Source of the DNA: DASUCS01 sp041166745
GTDB taxonomy: Bacteria > Actinomycetota > Acidimicrobiia > Acidimicrobiales > JACDCH01
Reading direction: 5' to 3'
NCBI GenBank assembly: GCA_041166745.1
Contig: JBEEGH010000016.1
Coordinates: forward strand, 1-64,000
DNA: 64,000 nt
Part shown: piece by piece, positions 51,038 to 58,242 of the stretch
Position numbering within the stretch: the stretch's first letter is position 1
Layout: every line of letters starts with the position of its first letter
Program-made: the position numbers and the translations under genes
Notes under the pieces: model-generated
Told to the model about the DNA's origin: nothing
Database searches by the model: none
Seen by the model: the letters and a program-made list of their open reading frames with translations, nothing else

Positions 51038-51641
51038 TGTCCTCATCCTCTGGGGTGATGTCCTCGACACGGTTGTAGAGGCCCATCGCCGCTTCGACAC
51101 CATCGCGCACGATCATCTCGACCGCATCAGCCGCCTGTTGGATCGCGATGTCGAGTTCGGTTCGCTCACTCTTCCCCGGCCGTCGAAGCACATGGTTCGC
51201 CCCCTCCTCGCGACCCGGCGGCTTGCCGACACCGATACGGACTCGCACGAAGGCGTCCGTGTGCAGATGCGCTTTGATCGAACGCAACCCGTTGTTACCC
51301 GCGAGACCGCCACCCACCTTGATCTTGAGCCGTCCGGGCGGAAGATCGAGCTCGTCGTGAACTACGACGATGCGCTCGACGTCGTCGAGAAGGTCGTAGC
51401 GACGCGCCAACGTCGCCACGGCGATGCCGGAGTCGTTGTAGTACGTCTGGGGCCAGGCAAGCGCGACACGCTGTCCCCCGAATGTGACCTCAGCGGCGAG
51501 CGCGCGAGCGCGGTCGCGCTTGAGCGCGCCGCCGTGTCGCTTCGCCAGTAACGCGACGGTCTCGGCCCCACAGTTGTGCCGGCTGCGCTCGTACTCCGCA
51601 CCCGGGTTGCCGAGGCCGACGACGAGATGATCGGCCGGCAG
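51021..51641 (-). CDS. pth: Peptidyl-tRNA hydrolase, probable CTG start
   Basis: 206 residues. GNPGAEYERSRHNCG holds Asn and the catalytic His, with PQTYYNDSG and VVHDELDLPPG (Asp) following, and KVGGGLAGNNGLRS. The enzyme frees tRNA from dropped-off peptidyl-tRNA. Between the rplY stop (51645) and GLGNPG no ATG, GTG or TTG exists in frame; CTG 51641 has GAGGAG six bases upstream, so it is the best start. A later GTG (51419) would remove the catalytic residues. Codon 51551-51549 is TTA, rare in this region. Confidence 0.88.
   Translation of the reverse strand: MPADHLVVGLGNPGAEYERSRHNCGAETVALLAKRHGGALKRDRARALAAEVTFGGQRVALAWPQTYYNDSGIAVATLARRYDLLDDVERIVVVHDELDLPPGRLKIKVGGGLAGNNGLRSIKAHLHTDAFVRVRIGVGKPPGREEGANHVLRRPGKSERTELDIAIQQAADAVEMIVRDGVEAAMGLYNRVEDITPEDEDITPED
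51024..51065. repeat. 21-bp tandem duplication at the plcC/pth junction
   Basis: ATCCTCTGGGGTGATGTCCTC occurs twice in direct succession (51024-51044 and 51045-51065). In pth it encodes a repeated heptad at the C-terminus (EDITPED); the first copy also holds the last codons and stop of the phosphoesterase gene. Confidence 0.8.
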
Positions 51642-51644
51642 CGT

Positions 51645-52319
51645 CTACTCCTCGCCGCCACCCTCGGACGGTGCCGCGTCTGACGCGTCTCCGGACGGGG
51701 CCTCGCCCTCGGCGCCTTCCTCGGCCGCGGCGCCCTCGGGAGCCTCGACGACTTCCTCGGCCTGCGGAGCGGAACCGATGACAACGGGCTCGTCCGCTTC
51801 GACCTCGGTCTCGACGCCTTCCGGCAGCGTGATGTCGCCAACGCGCACGGCATCACCGATGGTGAGCCCGCTGATGTCGACAGTGAGCTCGTTCGGAATC
51901 GCGCCGGGCTTGGCGCTGATCGTGAGGTGGAAGAGCGCTTGATCGACCGTACCGCCGTCACGCGTGACCTGTTCGGCCTCGCCGATGAGAACGATCGGGA
52001 CCTCGACCTCGATGGCGACGTCGCGGCTGACGCGCAAGAAGTCGACGTGCCGCACGCTGCGCTTGATCGGATGGCGCTGCATCTCCTTCACGATCGTCAG
52101 CTCACTCGCGTGACCGTCGATCTCCAGGTTGATGAGCGCGTTCATCCCGGCCTCGGTCGTGAGCGCATGGCGCAGATCGCGCCAGTCGACGCTGACGGTC
52201 ACGGCGTCGCCGCCGAGTCCGTACACCGTGGCGGGAACTTTGCCCTCGGCCCGCAAGCGATTGCTGGGTCGTGAGCCAGTGGGACGGCCGGTATGGGCCG
52301 GGAGAGTGATCTCAGCCAT
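51645..52319 (-). CDS. rplY: 50S ribosomal protein L25/general stress protein Ctc
   Basis: 224 residues from ATG 52319. N-terminal L25 domain (SRPSNRLRAEGKVPATVYGLG, SELTIVKEMQRHPIKRSVRHVDFLRV) binds 5S rRNA; a TL5/Ctc C-terminal domain (VEVPIVLIGEAEQV, GLTIGDAVRVGDI) follows, then a Glu/Ala/Gly-rich acidic tail. It is upstream of pth, three bases apart, as in most actinobacteria. Confidence 0.95.
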   Translation of the reverse strand: MAEITLPAHTGRPTGSRPSNRLRAEGKVPATVYGLGGDAVTVSVDWRDLRHALTTEAGMNALINLEIDGHASELTIVKEMQRHPIKRSVRHVDFLRVSRDVAIEVEVPIVLIGEAEQVTRDGGTVDQALFHLTISAKPGAIPNELTVDISGLTIGDAVRVGDITLPEGVETEVEADEPVVIGSAPQAEEVVEAPEGAAAEEGAEGEAPSGDASDAAPSEGGGEE

Positions 52320-52410
52320 CGGAAGCTCCTACTTCAGAGATCGCGCCGGAGCGCTATGGGAAGGCGCGATGCTACCGATCTCCGGCCGGAGCCCGCCAAA
52401 GGAGGCAACT

Positions 52411-52980
52411 GTGTTCCTCGCGAGCATTTCCGACGACCTCTTCACGATGGGGATCCCCACCGCGGAGAAGGGCATCCGCACGGTCGCCGTGTACCTCGGC
52501 CTGTTGATCTTGCTCCGCCTCGCCGGCAAACGCGACCTCGCGCAACTCAACACCTTCGATTTCGTCGTGCTGCTCCTGCTCTCGAACGTCGTGCAGAACG
52601 CCATCATCGGCGACGACACGTCATTGATCGGCGGCTTGCTGGGCGCCGCCATCCTGGTCGCCGGCAACTCCGTGCTCGTCCGAGTCGTTCGGAGCAGCGA
52701 TCTCGCCGTTCGCCTGTTCGAAGGCACGCCGACCGTGCTCGTCAAAGAGGGCCGGCTCGACCGCGTCGCGATCAAACGGCTCGGGCTCCGTGAGGAAGAT
52801 GTGATTCAAGCCGTGCGTCACCAGGGCGCAAACGACGTCGAGGAAGTGCACGAGGCGGTGCTCGAGCCTGGCGGCGCGATCGTGGTCGTGCTGAAGGAGG
52901 ACGAGGAGAACGCCACCAAGGCCGACATCCGCAGGCTCGAAGCCAAGCTCGATGCGCTGCTGGCGAAGGACCCGACATAG
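52411..52980 (+). CDS. DUF421/YetF-type membrane protein
   Basis: 189 residues from GTG 52411, with AAAGGAGG six bases upstream. Three membrane helices at the N-terminus (VAVYLGLLILLRLAG, FVVLLLLSNVVQNAII, LLGAAILVAGNSVLVRVV) are followed by a soluble domain: LFEGTPTVLVKEGRLDRVAI and EEDVIQAVRHQG, the DUF421 pattern. The C-terminus is a charged helix. The role is unknown. Confidence 0.9.
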   Translation: MFLASISDDLFTMGIPTAEKGIRTVAVYLGLLILLRLAGKRDLAQLNTFDFVVLLLLSNVVQNAIIGDDTSLIGGLLGAAILVAGNSVLVRVVRSSDLAVRLFEGTPTVLVKEGRLDRVAIKRLGLREEDVIQAVRHQGANDVEEVHEAVLEPGGAIVVVLKEDEENATKADIRRLEAKLDALLAKDPT

Positions 52981-52989
52981 GTTCTCGTC

Positions 52990-54405
52990 ATGGATGCCTT
53001 TACTTCCGCTCTCGACATCGCCCGCGCGATTCGTACGAAGGAGGTGAGCCCCGTCGAGGTCGCCGACCTCTATCTCGAGCGCATCGAGCAGCTCGAGCCG
53101 ATGCTCAACGCGTTCTCGCATCGGGCGGACGACGATGTGCGGGGCGCGGCGAAACGAGCAGCAGATGCGGTGGTCACGACGCCATCGGATGAGCTTCCGC
53201 CGTTCCACGGTGTGCCGCTGCCGATCAAGAACTTGAACCCCGTGGCCGGTTGGCCGTGCACGTACGGCTCGCGTGGCGCCGCCCGCGCGCCGCGCACCGA
53301 GTCCGATCCGATCGTCGATCGATTCGTGGATGCGGGCTTCGTTTTGCTCGGCATGACCAACTCCCCCGAGTTCGGAACGATCTCGTTCACGGAGAGCGAC
53401 GCCCACGGCATCACCCGAAATCCGTGGAATCCGGAGCACACACCAGGGGGGTCGAGCGGTGGCGCCGGTGCGGCGGTCGCGTCAGGCATGGCCCCGATCG
53501 CGCACGCCAGCGATGGCGGCGGCTCGATTCGGATTCCCGCTTCCTGCAACGGGCTCGTCGGATTGAAGGCCAGCCGTGGGCGCGTCCCGAACGAGTTCAT
53601 CGAGCTCGAAGGCTTCGTCTCCGAGGGCGTGCTCTCGCACACCGTCGCCGACACTGCCGCTCTGCTCGACATTCTCGGTGTCGTCGATCCGCTCGTGTTC
53701 TTCTCGGCGCCGCAACCGCCGCAGCCCTACACCACGTTGGCGGCATCCACCCCGGCCCGTCTCCATGTCGGGTTCACCACCGATGCCCCGCTCGGCCTGC
53801 CGGTCGATCCGGAGTGCGCTGCCGCGGTGCGGGCCGCGGCAACCGCCCTCGAGTCGCTCGGCCACGACGTCGTCGAGGTCGCACTCGACATGCCCGACGC
53901 CGAGGAGTTCGTCGCCAGCTTCATCGTGATCTGGAACACGGGATCGGCGTGGTCGCCTGTCGAGGACTGGAACGCCATCGAGCCGCTCAACGCCGCACTG
54001 CGTGACGAAGCCCGAAAGATCGATTCGCTCACGTTCGCGGAGTCGGTTCGCTCGACACAGCGACTCACCCGTCCGATCATTGCGCCGTTCGGCCGCGACT
54101 TCGACGTCCTCCTCACACCGACGATGGCAGTGCAACCGCCGAAGGTCGGCTCGTGGCGCGAGGGGATGGACCTCGACCCACAGACGGGTCTCCTGAATTG
54201 CTATCCGATGGCCATCTTCACGTCGATCTTCAACGTGACGGGCCTGCCCGCCCTGTCATTGCCTCTCCACCAATCGGCGGAGGGACTGCCGGTCGGCGTC
54301 CAGCTCGTGGCCCCGCCGTGGAGGGAAGATCTGCTGCTCCAACTGGGTACGCAGCTCGAGCATGCGCTCCCGTGGAAAGACCGACGGCCCGCGTTGGCCA
54401 ACTGA
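52990..54405 (+). CDS. Amidase (amidase signature family)
   Basis: 471 residues from ATG 52990. Ser-cisSer-Lys triad region: PLPIKNLNPV (Lys), GGSSGGAGAAVASGMAP and SDGGGSIRIPASCNGLVGLK (nucleophile loop). The family hydrolyses amides, nitrile products or related esters, and includes GatA; the absence of gatB/gatC neighbours argues against the tRNA-amidotransferase role. It lies 9 bases after the DUF421 gene and may be cotranscribed. Confidence 0.92.
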   Translation: MDAFTSALDIARAIRTKEVSPVEVADLYLERIEQLEPMLNAFSHRADDDVRGAAKRAADAVVTTPSDELPPFHGVPLPIKNLNPVAGWPCTYGSRGAARAPRTESDPIVDRFVDAGFVLLGMTNSPEFGTISFTESDAHGITRNPWNPEHTPGGSSGGAGAAVASGMAPIAHASDGGGSIRIPASCNGLVGLKASRGRVPNEFIELEGFVSEGVLSHTVADTAALLDILGVVDPLVFFSAPQPPQPYTTLAASTPARLHVGFTTDAPLGLPVDPECAAAVRAAATALESLGHDVVEVALDMPDAEEFVASFIVIWNTGSAWSPVEDWNAIEPLNAALRDEARKIDSLTFAESVRSTQRLTRPIIAPFGRDFDVLLTPTMAVQPPKVGSWREGMDLDPQTGLLNCYPMAIFTSIFNVTGLPALSLPLHQSAEGLPVGVQLVAPPWREDLLLQLGTQLEHALPWKDRRPALAN

Positions 54406-54412
54406 TCACTAC

Positions 54413-55024
54413 GTGCGCAAGCTCTTCGCCGTCGTCTTCGTGACGTCATGCCTCTCGGCGTTCCTGGCCGCGCCCGCAGGCGCGGCGAGCACCGACGTCC
54501 ACATCGTGGGAGGTGCGCCGAGCCCGTCGCAGGTCACAGTGAACGAGGGCGACACCGTGACCTTCTTCAACGACGACGACGTCGAGCACACGATCTTCGC
54601 GGCCGGCCAGCCGCGTGGCGGTCCGATCGCGCCACACACCGGTGCGGAGTTCGGCCCGTTCGAAACTGGTGGGGAGCGCGGCACGTTCGCGTACCGCGTC
54701 GACGAGAACGGCCCGGCCGGCACGATCTTCGTGCAGGGCCCGGCGACATCCACATCGTCGTCGACATCGACGACGAGGGCGCCGACCACGACCACGGTCA
54801 CAACGACGACAACGACGGCGCCGACAACGACCACGGCGGCGCCGGTCGCATCTACGACCACGTCGACGACGGTCGTCGTGGTGCAACCGGGCGCGCCGAA
54901 GCAGGACTCGTCGAATCTCTTGGCCGTGCTCGGCGGCGTGTTGCTCGTCGCCGGCATCGGCGGGATGGTGCTCGTGCTCGAGCGCTCGCGCCGACAACGG
55001 CGTCGTCGATCACGATCGGAGTGA
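54413..55024 (+). CDS. Membrane-anchored cupredoxin-like protein
   Basis: 203 residues from GTG 54413. Signal peptide (VVFVTSCLSAFLAAPAGA), a cupredoxin domain (SQVTVNEGDTVTFFNDDDVEHTIF, then FAYRVDENGPAGTIFVQ), a Thr-rich linker and a C-terminal membrane helix (LLAVLGGVLLVAGIGGMVLV) with an RRQRRRRSRSE tail. The first His ligand is present, but the Cys, His and Met usually placed before the final strand are missing, so a blue copper site is doubtful. Confidence 0.75.
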   Translation: MRKLFAVVFVTSCLSAFLAAPAGAASTDVHIVGGAPSPSQVTVNEGDTVTFFNDDDVEHTIFAAGQPRGGPIAPHTGAEFGPFETGGERGTFAYRVDENGPAGTIFVQGPATSTSSSTSTTRAPTTTTVTTTTTTAPTTTTAAPVASTTTSTTVVVVQPGAPKQDSSNLLAVLGGVLLVAGIGGMVLVLERSRRQRRRRSRSE

Positions 55025-55090
55025 TCACGCGCCCGCGAGCGGGCCCCACTCCTTCTTCGACGGTCACACCGTCTCGGGGAGAGCGCTACG

Positions 55091-56062
55091 TCAGCTCTGG
55101 TTCTCGCCGCCGAAGAGCTCGCTCACGGACTTGTCTTCGAAGATGACGTCGATCGCGTCGCCGATGATGTTGGCGACGGACAGCACCTCGAGCTTGTCCA
55201 TCTGCTTCTCGGGCGGCACCGGCACCGTGTCGGTGATGACCACGCGGGAGATCAAGGAGTTCTTGAGGCGGTCGACCGCGGGATCCGCGAGTACCCCGTG
55301 CGTCGCCATCGCCCAGACCTCTGTGGCGCCGTTCTCGGTGAGGATGTCGGCCGCCGCGACGATCGTGCCCGCGGTGTCGATGCGGTCGTCGATGATCACG
55401 CACCGGCGCCCGTCGACCTCACCGATCACGCCTCGAGCCTCGACCTCGTCGGACTTTCCCTTGATGTGGCGCTTGTGCACGAACGCAAGGTCGGCCGACA
55501 GGTGTTGGCTGTAGCGCTCTGCGACCTTCACGCGCCCGGCGTCGGGGGCGACGACCACGATGTCGCCGGCGCACTCGCGCTCGATGTAGTCGAGCAGCAC
55601 CGGCATCGCCGTGAGGTGATCGACGGGCTTGTCGAAGAACCCCTGGATCTGACCGGAGTGCAGATCGACGCTGAGCATCCGGCTGGCACCCGCGACGGTG
55701 AGGAGATCGGCGACGAGCTTGGCGGCGATGGGCTCGCGCCCCTCCGCCTTGCGATCTTGCCGGGAGTAGCCGTACAGCGGGCAGACCGCCGTGATCCGCT
55801 TCGCCGACGCCCGCTTGGCGGCGTCGATCATGATCAGCTGCTCCATGATGGAGTCGTTCACCGACCCGCAGTGCGTCTGGATGATGAAGACGTCGGCCCC
55901 GCGGACGTTCTCGCCGAACCGGCAGTGGATCTCGCCGTTCGGGAAATCTCGGACGTTGGCCTCACCGAGCGGTACACCGAGCCGCTCCGCGATGTCTTCC
56001 GCGAGCTTGGGATGCGAACGGCCGGAGTAGAGCCGCAGGGTCTTCTTCGTCACCAGCTCCAT
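55091..56062 (-). CDS. prs: Ribose-phosphate pyrophosphokinase
   Basis: 323 residues from ATG 56062. Makes PRPP from ribose 5-phosphate and ATP for nucleotide, His and Trp synthesis. Motifs: RLYSGRSHPKLAEDIAERLG, FPNGEIHCRF, QTHCGSVNDSIMEQL, YGYSRQDRKAEGREPI and the PRPP loop CVIIDDRIDTAGTI. It lies 21 bases downstream of glmU, a common pairing. Confidence 0.95.
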   Translation of the reverse strand: MELVTKKTLRLYSGRSHPKLAEDIAERLGVPLGEANVRDFPNGEIHCRFGENVRGADVFIIQTHCGSVNDSIMEQLIMIDAAKRASAKRITAVCPLYGYSRQDRKAEGREPIAAKLVADLLTVAGASRMLSVDLHSGQIQGFFDKPVDHLTAMPVLLDYIERECAGDIVVVAPDAGRVKVAERYSQHLSADLAFVHKRHIKGKSDEVEARGVIGEVDGRRCVIIDDRIDTAGTIVAAADILTENGATEVWAMATHGVLADPAVDRLKNSLISRVVITDTVPVPPEKQMDKLEVLSVANIIGDAIDVIFEDKSVSELFGGENQS

Positions 56063-56083
56063 CGAGCGCTGCGCCCCTCGTCC

Positions 56084-57184
56084 CTAGGTTCCTGCGTCCT
56101 CCGCAGTCGCAGTGTAGAACGACCCCGTTCGCGCTCCGGGCGCAATGTGCGCTCCGGGCTCGAGCACCGCATACGGACCGACCACGGCGCCAGCGCCCAC
56201 GTCGGCATGACGGCCCACGGTGCGCTCGACGATCGCGCCGTCGCCGACGGTGCAATCGACCAGCCGGGTGTCGGGGCCGAGCTCCACGCCCTCGCCGACG
56301 ACGGTCGCTCCTTGGAGGAGTGTGCCGGGGAAGATCGTGACATCGGGCGCCAGCCGAACCGTCGTGTCGATGTACGTACGGTCGGGATCGACCATCGTCA
56401 CGCCGGCGCCGAGCCAGGCGTCGTTGATGCGCCGGCGCAGCTCGGCCTCTGCTCGCGCGAGCTGACGACGGTCGTTGATGCCGTGCGGCTCGATGTCGTC
56501 GGGAGCGAGGATCGGCACGATCGAGTAGCCCGCGTCGTGCAACACCTCCACGACGTCGGTCAGGTAGTACTCACCTTGGTCGTTGTCGGGCGTCACGCGG
56601 CGCAGCGCGGGGGCGAGCACACTGCGACGGAAGCAGTAGATCGATGTGTTCCACTCGGTGATCGCACGCTCATCGTCGGTGGCGTCGCGCTCCTCGACCA
56701 CGCGCACGACCCGATCGTCCTTCCCGCGCACGATGCGGCCGTAGCCGGTGGCATCGTCGGAAGTTGCGGTGAGGATCGTGCAAGCCGCTTCGGTGAGACG
56801 GTGCTCACGAACGAGCGATGCGATCGTCGACGCACGTAGGAGCGGAGTGTCGCCGGGCAGCACGAGCACGTCGCCATCGTCGTCGTCGTCGGGGAAGGCC
56901 GTGAGCCCGACGCTGGTGGCGTCGCCGGTGCCCCGCTGCACGTGCTGTTCGACGAAGTCGAGCTCGAGATCGCCGGCCTCCTCTTGCAGCTTCTTCGTGA
57001 CCCGCTCGGCCCCATGGCCGACGACGACCACGGCTCTCGTCACCTCACATTCGGCCAGGGCGTCGAGGACGTAGAGGACCATGGCCCGGCCGCAGAGCAT
57101 GTGCAGGGGCTTGGGGCGGGTCGACCGCATGCGAGTGCCCTCTCCGGCGGCGAGCACCACGGCGCTGAGGGGACGTTCCGGCAT
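56084..57184 (-). CDS. glmU: GlmU-like UDP-GlcNAc pyrophosphorylase, short form
   Basis: 366 residues from ATG 57184. Nucleotidyltransferase domain: VVLAAGEGTRMRSTRPKPLH, VEQHVQRGTGDAT, VLPGDTPLL, and GEYYLTDVV; then left-handed beta-helix repeats (MVDPDRTYIDTTVRLAPDV onward). It ends after GAHIAPGARTGSFYTATAED. Full GlmU is about 455-480 residues and its acetyltransferase His, and the GAGTITCNYDG loop, lie in the missing part. It therefore appears to be uridyltransferase only. The N-acetylation would need another enzyme. Confidence 0.88.
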   Translation of the reverse strand: MPERPLSAVVLAAGEGTRMRSTRPKPLHMLCGRAMVLYVLDALAECEVTRAVVVVGHGAERVTKKLQEEAGDLELDFVEQHVQRGTGDATSVGLTAFPDDDDDGDVLVLPGDTPLLRASTIASLVREHRLTEAACTILTATSDDATGYGRIVRGKDDRVVRVVEERDATDDERAITEWNTSIYCFRRSVLAPALRRVTPDNDQGEYYLTDVVEVLHDAGYSIVPILAPDDIEPHGINDRRQLARAEAELRRRINDAWLGAGVTMVDPDRTYIDTTVRLAPDVTIFPGTLLQGATVVGEGVELGPDTRLVDCTVGDGAIVERTVGRHADVGAGAVVGPYAVLEPGAHIAPGARTGSFYTATAEDAGT

Positions 57185-57235
57185 GCCTCCGTTCTACCGC
57201 TGTGAGCCAGGACTATCCATCACTCACTCGCGACG

Positions 57236-57268
57236 AGGGCGCCGGTCAGTCTCCTGAACCGGCGCCCT
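57236..57268 (-). terminator. 11-bp hairpin after the tRNA-Gln gene
   Basis: AGGGCGCCGGT (57236-57246) and ACCGGCGCCCT (57258-57268) pair perfectly with an 11-base loop. It is placed between the tRNA and glmU on the minus strand, so it probably ends the tRNA transcript. There is no T-run. Confidence 0.5.
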
Positions 57269-57277
57269 TCTCGCGTG

Positions 57278-57349
57278 CTCGGGGGCAGAGGCTCGAACTC
57301 CGATAACCAGCTCCAAAGGCTGGCGTCCTACCGATTGGACGACCCCCGA
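57278..57349 (-). tRNA. tRNA-Gln (TTG)
   Basis: A 72-nt cloverleaf without CCA: acceptor TCGGGGG/CCCCCGA, anticodon stem CCAGC/GCTGG with loop CTTTGGA giving anticodon TTG, T-loop TTCGAGC, discriminator G. tRNA-Gln beside glmU-prs is frequent in actinobacteria. Confidence 0.9.
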
Positions 57350-57519
57350 ATGTCGGAATCAGCGTACGCGAATGACTGATGCGTACCCGTGGGACTGAAG
57401 CGCCCAGTGGGGTGCGCACCAGTCAGCATGACAAGCGTCACCGATCGTCCTCTTGCCTGTTGTCGCTCGCCATGCCTCTATAGGAAAAGGGACGAAACGT
57501 CCGACCTGGGGGGTCTGGG

Positions 57520-58242
57520 ATGGAAACCACCGCAACGAGTCCGCCTCAGGCGCGCGCCACCGCCGAGGCGCGTCCGCCGATGCTGGGTTTGCGGGGACTC
57601 CACCACAGCTACGAGCTCGGAGGCCAGTCGCTTCCGGTACTCAGAGGCGTCGACGTCGACGTCCATCGCGGGGAGATCGTCGCCATCGTCGGCCGCAGTG
57701 GCTCGGGGAAGTCGACCCTGCTGCATCTCGCGGGCGGGCTGGCCGCTCCGGACGAGGGCGAGGTGTGGCTCGACGGGCAGTCGCTGTCCTCGATGAGCGC
57801 TCGAGGTCGGGCCATCGCTCGGCGCCAACGCGTCGGCTTCGTCTTCCAGGCGTTCCACCTCCTGCCGGGGCTCGACGTGATCGAGAACGTCGCCATGCCG
57901 CTGCTCCTGAACGGCGAATCCCGAAACCGAGCAAAGGATCGCGCGCGTCCGATCCTCGACGCTGTCGGCCTCAGCGCCCGCGCGGACCACCTCCCGAGCG
58001 AGCTGAGCGGCGGTGAGTTGCAACGCGCCGCAATTGCTCGCGCACTGGTCGCGGATCCGACCCTCGTGCTCGCCGACGAACCCACCGGCAATCTCGACAG
58101 CACGACCGCGGCCGAGATCATCGACCTACTCGTGTCACGCGTACGCGGTGCGGGGGTGGCGATGATGCTCGTCACGCACGATCCGCTCATCGCTGCGCAC
58201 GCCGACCGTGTGCTCACGATGGCCGACGGCGTGCTCACTTGA
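57520..58242 (+). CDS. ABC transporter ATP-binding protein, LolD/MacB type
   Basis: 240 residues from ATG 57520. Walker A GRSGSGKSTLLHLAG near residue 57, signature LSGGELQRAAIARAL, Walker B VLADEPTGNLD and the H-loop MMLVTHDP. The family energises extrusion of lipoproteins or peptides via an FtsX-type permease. Its stop overlaps the start of the permease (TTGA). A promoter must lie in the 170 bases after the tRNA. Confidence 0.93.
   Translation: METTATSPPQARATAEARPPMLGLRGLHHSYELGGQSLPVLRGVDVDVHRGEIVAIVGRSGSGKSTLLHLAGGLAAPDEGEVWLDGQSLSSMSARGRAIARRQRVGFVFQAFHLLPGLDVIENVAMPLLLNGESRNRAKDRARPILDAVGLSARADHLPSELSGGELQRAAIARALVADPTLVLADEPTGNLDSTTAAEIIDLLVSRVRGAGVAMMLVTHDPLIAAHADRVLTMADGVLT

Noticed and set aside
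57350..57519. Riboswitch between tRNA-Gln and the ABC transporter genes
   Set aside because: No recognisable aptamer pattern; probably only a promoter region.
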